This document shows positions 8,375-16,549 of a stretch of DNA of 64,000 nt, in pieces; the stretch's first letter is position 1; every line of letters begins with the position of its first letter. The position numbers were made by a program, and so were the translations under genes. Origin of the DNA: Clostridium thermobutyricum (GTDB taxonomy: Bacteria > Bacillota > Clostridia > Ch29); assembly GCA_016842005.1 (NCBI GenBank), contig JAENYD010000006.1:42272-106271 (forward strand). The letters are read 5' to 3'. The notes below the pieces were generated by a model. The model searched no databases, was not told the DNA's origin, and worked only from the letters and a program-made list of their open reading frames with translations.

Positions 8375-9331
8375 TCAATACTGAATACGCTTTCTTCCAC
8401 TAAGATAAGTTTCCACCATCTGCAAAAACTCCCTAACTCTTATCCTGTCTGTATGCCTTGAATGGACAAGACTGCACCCGTTCTGCGCTATCCTCTTCCT
8501 TTTCTCTTCATTTCCAAGGTAATACATGGCCAGGTCATAGAAGTTGTTTTCGTTGCATTCAACAAAGTTCTCCCCGCTCACAAATCCAAGGTCCTCCAGG
8601 TCCCTGTTCCCTTTGGCTATCAGCAGCGTATTGCAGGCAGGGACTTCGAAATACTTTCTGACAGGATATCCAAACCTGGTTCCGCATGTAAAAAAAATCT
8701 TTGCCCGGTTAATCTCTCTGGCATATCTTTCTCCTGTATATGTTTCACTCTTGTGTACATTACCTTCATAGGGATGTTTATGGTAAACGAATCCTTTAAC
8801 CCCCTTCATTCTTTTGAGCACTTCATTCCTGAAAGGATACCATTCTCCCCATGACCGTCCCATTAATAAACAATCAATATCTTTCTTCAATTTCCAGTCC
8901 TTAAAAATATCAGGATTATTACTGAAAGGCAACCACCTGAATTCTTTTTTTAAATCCGGAAGCGTCCTGAAAAAGAAATCCTTAGTAGGACTGAATACCA
9001 GATTTATCCTGTTCTCATGGACAAATTCCCTGCGCTCGTCTGTCTGGGTCTGAAGGTCGATATAATACACCCCTTTGGGGATATTTGTATAGCTGAGACC
9101 GTATATCCTGGGCGATAATGCATAACCATATGCAAAGTCATAATGAAAGATAAAATCGGGTGAAAAATTTCCCCTTTTCTTAACAGCCTTCAGGACATAG
9201 TTTATCTCCCATCTTCCTTTACTCCATACCTGTACGCAGGCTTGCCTTTTCAACTCATCAAGAAAATACCTGAAATGCATAAATCTTTCAGATCTCAGAT
9301 TGGCAAATATCAAAATTTTTAGCTTAGCCAT
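8375..9331 (-). CDS. CgeB-like glycosyltransferase, copy 1
   Basis: Putative glycosyltransferase with a C-terminal Glyco_trans_1_2 domain as in CgeB spore-maturation proteins. 318 residues from the ATG after GAGAGGGACCAGG (MAKLKILIFANLRSERF). 'FIFHYDFAYGYALSPRIYGL' and 'GVYYIDLQTQTDERREFVH' lie in the first half. 'FTCGTRFGYPVRKYFEVPACNTLLIAKG' marks the donor-binding end (E/D-rich 'FEVPAC'). It is the tandem paralogue of the next gene upstream, with which it shares a perfectly identical 131-bp stretch. The spore-surface role is suggested by the family and by sporulation genes elsewhere in the window, not proved. Confidence 0.75.
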   Translation of the reverse strand: MAKLKILIFANLRSERFMHFRYFLDELKRQACVQVWSKGRWEINYVLKAVKKRGNFSPDFIFHYDFAYGYALSPRIYGLSYTNIPKGVYYIDLQTQTDERREFVHENRINLVFSPTKDFFFRTLPDLKKEFRWLPFSNNPDIFKDWKLKKDIDCLLMGRSWGEWYPFRNEVLKRMKGVKGFVYHKHPYEGNVHKSETYTGERYAREINRAKIFFTCGTRFGYPVRKYFEVPACNTLLIAKGNRDLEDLGFVSGENFVECNENNFYDLAMYYLGNEEKRKRIAQNGCSLVHSRHTDRIRVREFLQMVETYLSGRKRIQY

Positions 9332-9353
9332 CCTGGTCCCTCTCATATACGAG

Positions 9354-10319
9354 TTATTTGCAATTATTCCATAAGAACTTAAGGTCTTCAGATAGTGTCC
9401 TGACAAATTCCTGTGCCCTTACCCGGTTTGTATGCCTTGAATGAACGAGATTGTACCCGTTTTGTGCTATTCTCTTCCTTTCCCCTTCATTTCTCAGATA
9501 GTACATGGCCAGGTCATAGAAGTTGTTTTCGTTGCATTCAACAAAGTTCTCCCCGCTCACAAATCCAAGGTCCTCCAGGTCCCTGTTCCCTTTGGCTATC
9601 AGCAGCGTATTGCAGGCAGGGACTTCGAAATATTTGGCAACAGGATATCCGAATGTAGTACCGCAGGTAAAGAACATCTTTGATCTGTTTATTTCTTTTG
9701 CATATTTCTCTCCAAGAAAAACACCTTTCATATTTATATTTATATTCCTGATGCCTGCTTCAACAGGATGCTGGCGATAGACAAATCCCCTGACACCATT
9801 CATTCTCTCCAAAACCTTTTGTCTGAAAAGGTATTTGGGGGCTTTTACTTTCCCCATGAGTAAAAAATCTATTTCCTTATCCAGCTTCCAGTCTTTAAAG
9901 ATATCGGGATTATTGCTGAAGGGCAGCCACCTGAATTTATTTTTAAACTCCGGAAACATCCGGAAAAAGAAATCCCTGGAGGAACCGAATATCAAATTAA
10001 TCTTGTTCCTGTGGATAAATGCCCTGCGCTCATCTGTCTGGGTCTGAAGGTCAATATAATACACCCCTTTAGGAATTTTTGCCATGCCAAGTCCGTATAT
10101 TTTCGGTGCATAAACGCTGTTGTAGACAAAATCATAATGAAAAATAAAATCAGGAACAAACCCCCTTTTCTTCAGTGTCTTCAGTATATAATAAACCTCT
10201 CCGTCTTTTCTCCATATCGCCACATTGGCATGTTTTTTGAGTTCCAGTATAAAATCCCTTAAATTCCCGTTCTGAGGCCTGTCTAATTTCGCAAATATCA
10301 AAATGTTCAGTTTTTTCAT
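9354..10319 (-). CDS. CgeB-like glycosyltransferase, copy 2
   Basis: 321-residue paralogue of the downstream gene, starting MKKLNILIFAKLDRPQNG after GGCGGTGATACAG. Same order of segments: FIFHYDFVYNSVYAPKIYGL, GVYYIDLQTQTDERR, LPFSNNPDIFKDWKLD, and the C-terminal FGYPVAKYFEVPACNTLLIA. It differs mainly in the middle ('MGKVKAPKYLFRQKVLERM'). 22 bases separate the two genes. The pair may add successive sugars to the same acceptor. It follows the serine protease gene in the operon. Confidence 0.75.
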   Translation of the reverse strand: MKKLNILIFAKLDRPQNGNLRDFILELKKHANVAIWRKDGEVYYILKTLKKRGFVPDFIFHYDFVYNSVYAPKIYGLGMAKIPKGVYYIDLQTQTDERRAFIHRNKINLIFGSSRDFFFRMFPEFKNKFRWLPFSNNPDIFKDWKLDKEIDFLLMGKVKAPKYLFRQKVLERMNGVRGFVYRQHPVEAGIRNININMKGVFLGEKYAKEINRSKMFFTCGTTFGYPVAKYFEVPACNTLLIAKGNRDLEDLGFVSGENFVECNENNFYDLAMYYLRNEGERKRIAQNGYNLVHSRHTNRVRAQEFVRTLSEDLKFLWNNCK

Positions 10320-10388
10320 CTGTATCACCGCCTTACTCTCTTTTTTAGTAGCATTGTATGTCACGTTGTCAATTTTGTTGCGTAACAA

Positions 10389-10416
10389 ATAAAGAGCGGG
10401 TTTTCTCCGCTCCATT
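10389..10416 (-). terminator. Hairpin after the serine-protease gene
   Basis: Minus-strand GAGCGGAGAAAACCCGCTC followed by TTTATTTG, between the protease stop and the second CgeB-like gene. Confidence 0.6.
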
Positions 10417-10433
10417 CTGATTATCTCTATCAT

Positions 10434-11114
10434 CTAAACAAACTCAATATCAAGCTGACTGACAACATGCTCAATCCTGTTTATTACTCCCATACTTCCC
10501 ACTGCAGCAAACAAAAGGCCTATTACCCTGTTATCGCTGTCCAGCACTACGGAACCGCTGTCTCCTTCCCTGCATCGGATATCGGCCAGTAGTTGATCGG
10601 TGAACACATATTCCTTCCCCTCAAAGGTAATAGTTACAGTATAATCGTCCTTCACTATCTCTCCTTCAGTTAACCCTGTAGCCCACCCCTTCTTTTTGAT
10701 CTTCATACCCGGCTTTCCCTTACTGATACCTGTAATACCGCCAATCCCCTTTATTTCCCGATAAATATCGATATTTTGTACCGGTTCCGCCACTGCGGCA
10801 TCCGCCACATTTGGGGTATCCTGTTTCAAAGGAACCCACTTATAAAGCTTCCCGATGATATTCCTGCTGTTTCCCCCGCAGAATACGGGAGGAGAAAAAA
10901 TAAGGTCTCCTGTCCGTGCCCTGCCGTCACTACCATCACTGCAGTTTGCCAGTACATGGTTGTTTGATAAAAACAATGTTTTACCCTTTTCCCTGTCTTT
11001 TACCACAGCCCCCAGAGTACCTCCCCTGCTGCATGCACAGCCAATTTTTACTCCGGGTCCCATGGGCCTCCTGACAGGTCTGACCCCTTTCAGACCATAG
11101 CCCCTGTATATCAT
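10434..11114 (-). CDS. Trypsin-fold serine protease-like protein without a signal peptide
   Basis: 226 residues resembling chymotrypsin-fold peptidases. A complete catalytic triad can be read: His in FLSNNHVLAN (H53), Asp in NVADAAVAEP (D105) and Ser in REGDSGSVVLD (S186), followed by the typical 'RVIGLLFAAVGSMGVIN' strand. There is no signal peptide or membrane segment, which is unusual for a secreted protease, so it probably acts inside the cell or the spore. The ATG overlaps the stop of a glycosyltransferase gene (ATGA), so it is translated with the glycan operon. Substrate unknown. Confidence 0.75.
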   Translation of the reverse strand: MIYRGYGLKGVRPVRRPMGPGVKIGCACSRGGTLGAVVKDREKGKTLFLSNNHVLANCSDGSDGRARTGDLIFSPPVFCGGNSRNIIGKLYKWVPLKQDTPNVADAAVAEPVQNIDIYREIKGIGGITGISKGKPGMKIKKKGWATGLTEGEIVKDDYTVTITFEGKEYVFTDQLLADIRCREGDSGSVVLDSDNRVIGLLFAAVGSMGVINRIEHVVSQLDIEFV

Positions 11115-12112
11115 TCATCAAGTACCTCCCTGTAGGCTTCAAGAGTTTTCCGGGCAGCCTTTTCCCATGAATACTCGGACAGCACCAGTTCTTTAAGCCG
11201 CTCTCCATTATTGCTGTCAGCAGCCTTGTAAACACCCTCTTTTATGGATGCTATATCTTCAGGCAGACAATAATTGGCCAGGTCCCCGAAATATTCATAT
11301 GCGCTTCCATATCGTGTAGTAACAATTTCGCAACCTGCCGCCGCAGCTTCCAGATTTGCCAGCCCCGGCGTTTCAAGCCAGCTCGGGAGCGCATGGACTG
11401 CTGCTGCTGCATAGCTGTCCCTCAATTGCTCTATATTCTGTCCGGGAATGAACAATACCTTTTCATCTGCAGCCTTTAGACACTTTTCTTCATATTCCCT
11501 GTCGTTTACCGGTCCAATCAGGACCAGCCTGAAGTCTGTATCTTTCAGGGCTTCTATCAATGCCAGCTGATTTTTTCTCGGTGAAATTCTTCCTACACAC
11601 AGGACATAATCCTCTATTCCATATCTCTCCACAAACCGGCTTTTGACACCACAGGAAAATTTTTTATCCACGCAATTTGGAATAATGCGGTACGGCTTAC
11701 TAACTCCGAAATCTTTCAATATCATCTCTGCCTCAGCTATGGAATTGGGCAGAAGCATGGCTGCTTTGGAAATAACTATACGTCTCAGCATGTCCTGTTG
11801 ATGCCAGGCTTTCTTTTTCCAGTCGGGAAGTTCATTTTTTTCATAATAATATGAATTGTTCCAATAGATGGTTGACAATACTATCGGCATCCCGTATTCA
11901 TAAGCTTTATAAGCATATGCATAAGTTTCCACCACCCGGGTCAGGTTAAAAAGGTGGACAAGGTCGTATCCCTTGTACTGCTGTGCAAAAGAAGATGAGA
12001 TATCCACCCTTATACCCAGACGCTCAAGGTGTTTTTTTGTATTCAATAGCTGGATACTATCTCCGGCAAGGTTCTTCATAAAATCCGGTCTTATCTGAAA
12101 TAAAACCCTCAC
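11111..12112 (-). CDS. Glycosyltransferase family 4 (GT-B)
   Basis: 333 residues from a GTG start preceded by GGAGGAGAGACT. N-terminal acceptor half contains 'FMKNLAGDSIQLLNTKKHLERLG'. The C-terminal donor half has YVLCVGRISPRKNQLALIEAL, FRLVLIGPV, and ALPSWLETPGLANLEAAAAGCEIVTT, the classical GT4 E-x7-E region. First gene of the long minus-strand glycan operon, divergent from the CAP-domain gene. Stop overlaps the protease start. Confidence 0.87.
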   Translation of the reverse strand: MRVLFQIRPDFMKNLAGDSIQLLNTKKHLERLGIRVDISSSFAQQYKGYDLVHLFNLTRVVETYAYAYKAYEYGMPIVLSTIYWNNSYYYEKNELPDWKKKAWHQQDMLRRIVISKAAMLLPNSIAEAEMILKDFGVSKPYRIIPNCVDKKFSCGVKSRFVERYGIEDYVLCVGRISPRKNQLALIEALKDTDFRLVLIGPVNDREYEEKCLKAADEKVLFIPGQNIEQLRDSYAAAAVHALPSWLETPGLANLEAAAAGCEIVTTRYGSAYEYFGDLANYCLPEDIASIKEGVYKAADSNNGERLKELVLSEYSWEKAARKTLEAYREVLDE

Positions 12113-12286
12113 AGTCTCTCCTCCGATCTCTGTTCTGGAATAAATTACATCTTCCGGCATACACCGTTCCCGTTGAATTATGTCTACCAATCAGGTATGA
12201 TAATAATAAGTAATCGCAGTTGCTGTCCACCCCAAAGGTAACCCTGTTCCCGGTTTTAAACAAATTCTATTCTGCGAGGTGAAAAA

Positions 12287-13081
12287 TTGAATAAAAAAAT
12301 CGTAGCAGTAGTGGTAGTCATTATGTTAACAACAGGCATTATCTTTGCCAAAATCGCCCTGGCTGATTATTATGTTACTGATTCCGGCCAGAAGATCGGG
12401 TATAACAGGAATGAAGCAACACACAGTAATTACTATTCACTTGGGAAAACAAAAATTCCCTCAACCAATAATCCAAACGCTATTAATAGACCTGCCCCTG
12501 CGGATAATACTTCCAAAGCACCTGACATACCGGTCCCGGACAGTCCTTCCACAGACTACATAAAAGTTGGAAACCAGAAAATTTACTACAATAATTCATC
12601 GCAAAATAGCAGTAACCATTACAAAGTGGAGATAGGCAGGCGTAATACAAACTCCGGCACCGGCAATCAGCAGCCCCCGGTGGAAATCCCGGCTGACAGC
12701 ACAGTATATGAATTGTCAACCAGCGAAAAAAAACTGATAGATTTAATAAATCAGGAAAGAACAGATGCCGGACTTAACCCTCTGATAGTGGACAGTGAAC
12801 TGTGCAGAGTAGCCCGAATAAAAGCTGAAGACCTTTATAAAAACAACTATTTCTCTCATACATCTCCCACATACGAGTCCCCCTTCCAGATGATGAGAGA
12901 TTTTGGCATCAGCTTTAAAAGCGCTGCCGAAAACATCGCTAAAACCTATGGAGCAGAAAGTGCCCATAACGGATTTATGAATTCCCCGGGCCATAGAAAC
13001 AATATCCTGAACCCCGGCTACACTCATGTAGGAGTGGGTATATACGGCAAATACTATGTGGAAATGTTTATCCGGAAATAA
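12287..13081 (+). CDS. Secreted CAP-domain (SCP/PR1, YkwD-like) protein
   Basis: 264 residues from TTG, with GCGAGGTG just upstream. An N-terminal signal or anchor helix (about residues 4-26, VVVVIMLTTGIIFAKIALA) points to export. A linker holds two related segments, YYVTDSGQKIGYNRN and DYIKVGNQKIYYNN, each followed by an Asn/Ser-rich stretch. The CAP domain occupies about 143-264: LINQERTDAGLNPL, HTSPTYESPFQMM, AENIAKTYGAESAHNGFMNSPGHRNNIL, and YTHVGVGIYGKYYVEMF, including the conserved His/Glu positions. CAP proteins of this type are common in spore formers; the function is not established. Confidence 0.88.
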   Translation: MNKKIVAVVVVIMLTTGIIFAKIALADYYVTDSGQKIGYNRNEATHSNYYSLGKTKIPSTNNPNAINRPAPADNTSKAPDIPVPDSPSTDYIKVGNQKIYYNNSSQNSSNHYKVEIGRRNTNSGTGNQQPPVEIPADSTVYELSTSEKKLIDLINQERTDAGLNPLIVDSELCRVARIKAEDLYKNNYFSHTSPTYESPFQMMRDFGISFKSAAENIAKTYGAESAHNGFMNSPGHRNNILNPGYTHVGVGIYGKYYVEMFIRK

Positions 13082-13086
13082 TTCAA

Positions 13087-13129
13087 AGGGGCTGTATCCT
13101 CAGGTCAATCCTGAGATACAGCCCCTTCT
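13087..13129 (+). terminator. Terminator of the CAP-domain gene
   Basis: A strong hairpin, GGGGCTGTATCCTCAGG and CCTGAGATACAGCCCC around TCAAT, followed by TTCTT. It stands between convergent genes and could serve both. Confidence 0.8.
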
Positions 13130-13175
13130 TCATCCGGTAAAACCTTTCATTATATTGAGGGCCATTTATTTCATA

Positions 13176-13796
13176 TCATTCCAGTTCCAGCTGGTCGGGG
13201 AATATTTGTGTAAATGGCAGGTTCAGGAATTCCTCGCATTCATCCTGAGGTATAAATTCCTCACACCTATCAGGTACACAGAAACCAAGAGACAATACCA
13301 CCAGTTCAACTCTACCCACTACTTTTATGACTACCAGACTGCCGATAGTAACAACTAATGTGCTCCCCAGTATTGCTACTCTTAAAGCTTCTGACCTTGT
13401 TTCGAGCACTATATCAAACGAAAACTCATCGAAAGGATTTTCGGGTATTCTAATAATATCATCCTTGAAGAAGTCAACAAAACTGTCAATAGATATTATA
13501 GTTCCTTCAGCATTTCTTACCCTGACCACAAAAGGAATCCTTAAAGTAAAGGTAACTCTGTTAAGCGTTGGGTCCATGTTTTCAACTGGGGTTATGGTAA
13601 GTGTACCCGGTACAATAAACCCTTCCTGGAAAGTAATATCAACAAAAGTGAACGGCCCTCCTTCTGCAGGTAATTGCACCTCAAAATCCGGTATACATTC
13701 CCGCTGGAAGCACTGGAAAAACACCTTGTCAGTGACTATACATTCCGGTATGGGTTCATAAGTGTCTTGTAGAAATCTAGCATTACCTGTTTCCAA
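13176..13796 (-). CDS. Conserved-looking protein of unknown function with terminal cysteines
   Basis: 206 residues from TTG, preceded by AAAAGGGGGG. No domain recognised. Cysteines lie near both ends (C19, C29 and C34; CVPDRCEEFIPQDECEEF near the C-terminus). The middle is beta-rich with alternating hydrophobic residues (FTFVDITFQEGFIVPGTLTI, VTFTLRIPFVVRVRN). A hydrophobic stretch, LRVAILGSTLVVTIGSLVVIK, occurs near 138-158. There is no signal peptide. Such cysteine-flanked beta-rich proteins occur among clostridial spore-surface proteins, which would fit its divergent partner, but this is only a suggestion. Confidence 0.6.
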   Translation of the reverse strand: METGNARFLQDTYEPIPECIVTDKVFFQCFQRECIPDFEVQLPAEGGPFTFVDITFQEGFIVPGTLTITPVENMDPTLNRVTFTLRIPFVVRVRNAEGTIISIDSFVDFFKDDIIRIPENPFDEFSFDIVLETRSEALRVAILGSTLVVTIGSLVVIKVVGRVELVVLSLGFCVPDRCEEFIPQDECEEFLNLPFTQIFPDQLELE

Positions 13797-13989
13797 TATA
13801 TTACCCCCCTTTTACTTAAATAGAATATGAGATATGTGATACTTTTTACTTCCATATTATGAACGCTTCCGTATTTTGGTGAAAATTTGTTGTATAAATA
13901 GTTTCATTCTAGCAATAATATATGATTTTTAATATTTTTGTGTTACAGCTGCATATAATTAATTAGTATATTAAAAGGCGGTGATGGTA
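13797..13989. promoter_or_regulatory. Divergent intergenic region between two unknown surface-type genes
   Basis: A+T-rich region of about 190 bases. Toward the plus-strand gene it has AAAGGCGGTGAT (13975-13986), nearly the full anti-Shine-Dalgarno complement. Upstream of that is TTACAGCTGCATATAATTA, where CATATAATTA resembles the -10 of sporulation sigma-K promoters. The promoter reading is speculative. Confidence 0.35.
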
Positions 13990-15483
13990 TTGAGTTATTT
14001 CCCCGGCCAGGAGTACCTGGTTTTCAGTGCTTCCAACAATCTCTGGTATTTCTATTATAATCAGGATAGTATCTTCTTTAAAATACGTAATGACAAAGGA
14101 GTATGGTCGGAAAGTGTCAGGTTGACTAATAACGTGGTAGATGATTTCTCTGTTGATATAGATCCTTCAGACAAACTTCATCTGGTATGTATGGACAATA
14201 CCGGCCAGATGCTTTATTTCATGCATGATGGCACGCACTGGTATAACAAGCGGTTATCCCATTTTCCCCCCGAAAAATACAGTGTCAGACATCTAAATGT
14301 ATCCATATGGGACGAACTCATCAACATATTCTTTGCCGTCAATTCTTTGAGAAGTTCTTCTCCGCTATGGACTATACAGCACAACTTCTGGAACGGCTCC
14401 AAATGGAAGAATCTGAAGGTTGCCCGTATCAGCGGGACCAGAAGCTTCAGCCCGTTTTATACCGGATATGACTATACGGGAACTATTCATCTGATATTCA
14501 AAGCCCCCCATACCGGAGTACACCATCTATGCTACTGTAAATTTCATCCTGAATATCTTATCTGGAGCAATCCTGAAAAAATAGCGGGAACCGGTCATGA
14601 AGACAGTCAACCATACATGCTGACGGACAATAAAGATACCCTTCACCTTGCCTGGAGCTATCCCTCAAGAAGCAATGTACACATAAATTACCTGCAGAAA
14701 ACCCGTATCAGTTATCCCCGGGGTATATGGAAGAATGAAGCTGCTGTTTCATACATCGATTTTAACAATATTCTCCCGGTTATATATACAGTTAACCGCA
14801 CTATATGGATAGTATGGAAACAGCAGGATACCCTGTTTGGCAGTTTTAGCTATGATGGCGGAGTAAACTGGACCAGTCCTGTTCAGCTTGATAAACCCCA
14901 CGGTTCGGAACTGACTGTTTTTGGCGTGGCCTCCAACAGCAAAGAGTATTCCAAAGTAAATGCAGACCTGGTTTTCGGCTACAGGTCCGGAGATGATATA
15001 ATTCTTCCCGTCATTAACGAAGCCTTAAATAAGTCTGCAAATGAAATCCTCAAGAAGATTGGGGGAGGGGATAAAAAACGGGGAGAAGACGGAAAATCTG
15101 TTGATATAGATAACAAAAAATTGAAAGAATACACAGACCAGACCAAAAACTATATCAGTAAATTAAGTGAAGAAATCGATAAGGTAGAAAATTTTAAAAA
15201 GGAGGTTGAACATAAGATATTTACCCAAACAAATGAGATGGTGGAAAACAGGCAAAATCTTGAGGAATTAAGGACAGACATGATGGAACTGGGGGAAAAG
15301 CTTGATAACCTGAAAAAGGAAAATTCAGAGCTTATTTCATCAATCAAAAACTGGCATCAGAAGTATAAGGACCATGAGAAGACCATTGAAGATATAGAGA
15401 GTAAATACAGTGGAATGCTGGACGATCTTCAAAGGTTGACCGAAAAAAGCATTATTGACAAAATACTGGATTATTTCAGGTAA
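13990..15483 (+). CDS. Beta-propeller-like protein with a long C-terminal coiled coil
   Basis: 497 residues from TTG, chosen because AAAGGCGGTGAT sits at ideal distance; in-frame GTG and ATG codons just upstream lie inside that ribosome site. Residues about 1-345 contain repeats of the form 'W..(x)n..D..LHLV/LHLAW' (DKLHLVCMDN, GTIHLIFKAP, DTLHLAWSYP, RTIWIVWKQQ), as in sialidase/BNR-type propellers. A lysine-rich linker (GGGDKKRGEDGKS) leads to about 130 residues of heptad-like coiled coil (KNYISKLSEEIDKVENFKKE to the end). No signal peptide. Its stop codon TAA is the first three bases of a dispersed repeat. Function unknown; a structural spore-coat role is possible. Confidence 0.72.
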   Translation: MSYFPGQEYLVFSASNNLWYFYYNQDSIFFKIRNDKGVWSESVRLTNNVVDDFSVDIDPSDKLHLVCMDNTGQMLYFMHDGTHWYNKRLSHFPPEKYSVRHLNVSIWDELINIFFAVNSLRSSSPLWTIQHNFWNGSKWKNLKVARISGTRSFSPFYTGYDYTGTIHLIFKAPHTGVHHLCYCKFHPEYLIWSNPEKIAGTGHEDSQPYMLTDNKDTLHLAWSYPSRSNVHINYLQKTRISYPRGIWKNEAAVSYIDFNNILPVIYTVNRTIWIVWKQQDTLFGSFSYDGGVNWTSPVQLDKPHGSELTVFGVASNSKEYSKVNADLVFGYRSGDDIILPVINEALNKSANEILKKIGGGDKKRGEDGKSVDIDNKKLKEYTDQTKNYISKLSEEIDKVENFKKEVEHKIFTQTNEMVENRQNLEELRTDMMELGEKLDNLKKENSELISSIKNWHQKYKDHEKTIEDIESKYSGMLDDLQRLTEKSIIDKILDYFR

Positions 15484-15540
15484 ACAGGCTTCCTGGCTTC
15501 AGGTGAGGTTTTAACCCCGTCTGAAGCCAGGAAGCCGTTT
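15481..15540 (+). repeat. Dispersed repeat copy R1 (hairpin module only)
   Basis: Starts TAAACAGGCTTCCTGGCTTC and ends with the complement, CTGAAGCCAGGAAGCCGTTTA, around GGTGAGGTTTTAACCCCGT. It is a near-perfect palindrome and would act as a terminator. The first three bases are the stop codon of the propeller gene. Confidence 0.8.
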
Positions 15541-15544
15541 ATTC

Positions 15545-15826
15545 TCTTTGAAAACCTTCATACTGCACCCATCGCCTGTCATATAATCTGCATTTTTGAT
15601 GTTATTAACCGAAGCCAGTTCAAAACATGTTCGTGTGCGTTCTTTGTCAATTTCTATGTCTGTATATTGTTTAATATTTTTTTGCCTTGCAAAGGTAAAT
15701 ACTCAGAATACCTTCCCAGAGTCCAACCCCCAGCACCCTGTCACCATACCCATACTCCAGCAAGCTGTCCTCCTCTGGTCCTGTCATATACTGGAAATAG
15801 GCTGTATTTTCATGCGCCAAAAGCAT
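15545..15826 (-). pseudogene. Decayed class I SAM-dependent methyltransferase
   Basis: Reading from an ATG: MLLAHENTAYFQYMTGPEED, then SLLEYGYGDRVLGVGLWEGI and LSIYLCKAKKY before a TAA. After a shift of frame the homology continues TDIEIDKERTRTCFELASVN and NIKNADYMTGDG. This is the motif I (VLxVGxxEG), motif II (D-I-x-x-D) and motif III layout of Rossmann methyltransferases. A frameshift near 15660-15680 breaks the frame, and the 3' end is cut off by repeat R1. It directly follows the rhamnosyltransferase-like gene, so it was probably a sugar or glycan methyltransferase. Confidence 0.65.
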
Positions 15827-15827
15827 T

Positions 15828-16529
15828 CTACATATACTCTTTTAGAATACTATTAATCCTGGATTTATCGGTAATAATATCCCCTACCATTCTTCCTTTA
15901 CTGCGCTCAAATGAAAACAACGTATTATTCGAATGAACATGGCTGATAAAGTTTTTGCCTTCCAGAATCTCGTGTCTCAATTTGATGGCATCCCAATGAC
16001 CGGAAGCCAGCCGATATCTCTTGCCCTTCAAATAGTCTTCAACCCTGTATATTAAAGCATGATATGGGGGAGACGGGTGAAAATACTCAACAATACGATT
16101 ATTGACGGAATCGTATATATAGCCTTTCTGCGAAATTAGCACCTCGGTATTCTTCTTTGGTTTGTATTCGTGTAGTTTCCGGATGAAAGACTTGTGGAAC
16201 ATGTCATCGCTGTCCAGTCTGACCATGTACAGTGTATCATAGCCATTTAAATGCTTTATTATTTCCTTATCGTAATTTTTTGAACTGACGAAAATAATAT
16301 TTTTAGGCAGAGGTTTATATCTTTCAAGGGCACTGCGAATTAAATCCGCTGTATCATTATGATATCTCAGTAATACCAGAAAATCCTGATTGGTCTGCAG
16401 TTTCAAACTGTTCAAAGTATATTTCATGAAAACAGACATTCTCCGTTCAATCCACTCTTTTTTCAATACATCGTCGCTTTTTACCCAGGCATTAAAAAGC
16501 GTGGTTATTATGATTTTTTTCTTCTTCAT
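15828..16529 (-). CDS. Putative glycosyltransferase (rhamnosyltransferase-like, GT-A)
   Basis: 233 residues. The metal-binding motif is in YMVRLDSDDMFHKSFIRKL (RLDSDD, about 107-112), as in the 'putative rhamnosyl transferase' family (Rhamno_transf). 'WIERRMSVFMKYTLNSLKLQTNQDF' precedes it. The C-terminal end carries 'HVHSNNTLFSFERSKGRMVGD'. It lies 20 bases after the RmlD-like gene. The block 15.5-18.5 kb is visibly richer in A+T than the rest, suggesting acquisition as a cassette. Confidence 0.72.
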   Translation of the reverse strand: MKKKKIIITTLFNAWVKSDDVLKKEWIERRMSVFMKYTLNSLKLQTNQDFLVLLRYHNDTADLIRSALERYKPLPKNIIFVSSKNYDKEIIKHLNGYDTLYMVRLDSDDMFHKSFIRKLHEYKPKKNTEVLISQKGYIYDSVNNRIVEYFHPSPPYHALIYRVEDYLKGKRYRLASGHWDAIKLRHEILEGKNFISHVHSNNTLFSFERSKGRMVGDIITDKSRINSILKEYM

Positions 16530-16549
16530 TTACACTTTGGCACCTCTCT

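Noticed and set aside
8210..8377. TGA between CgeB-like copy 1 and the in-frame epimerase tail as a recoding event
   Set aside because: The two sides belong to unrelated protein families and no SECIS-like hairpin follows; a normal stop followed by a gene remnant is simpler.
13930..13980. Sigma-K-like promoter before the propeller gene
   Set aside because: Only the -10-like CATATAATTA is convincing; kept as a hint, not called as a promoter feature of its own.
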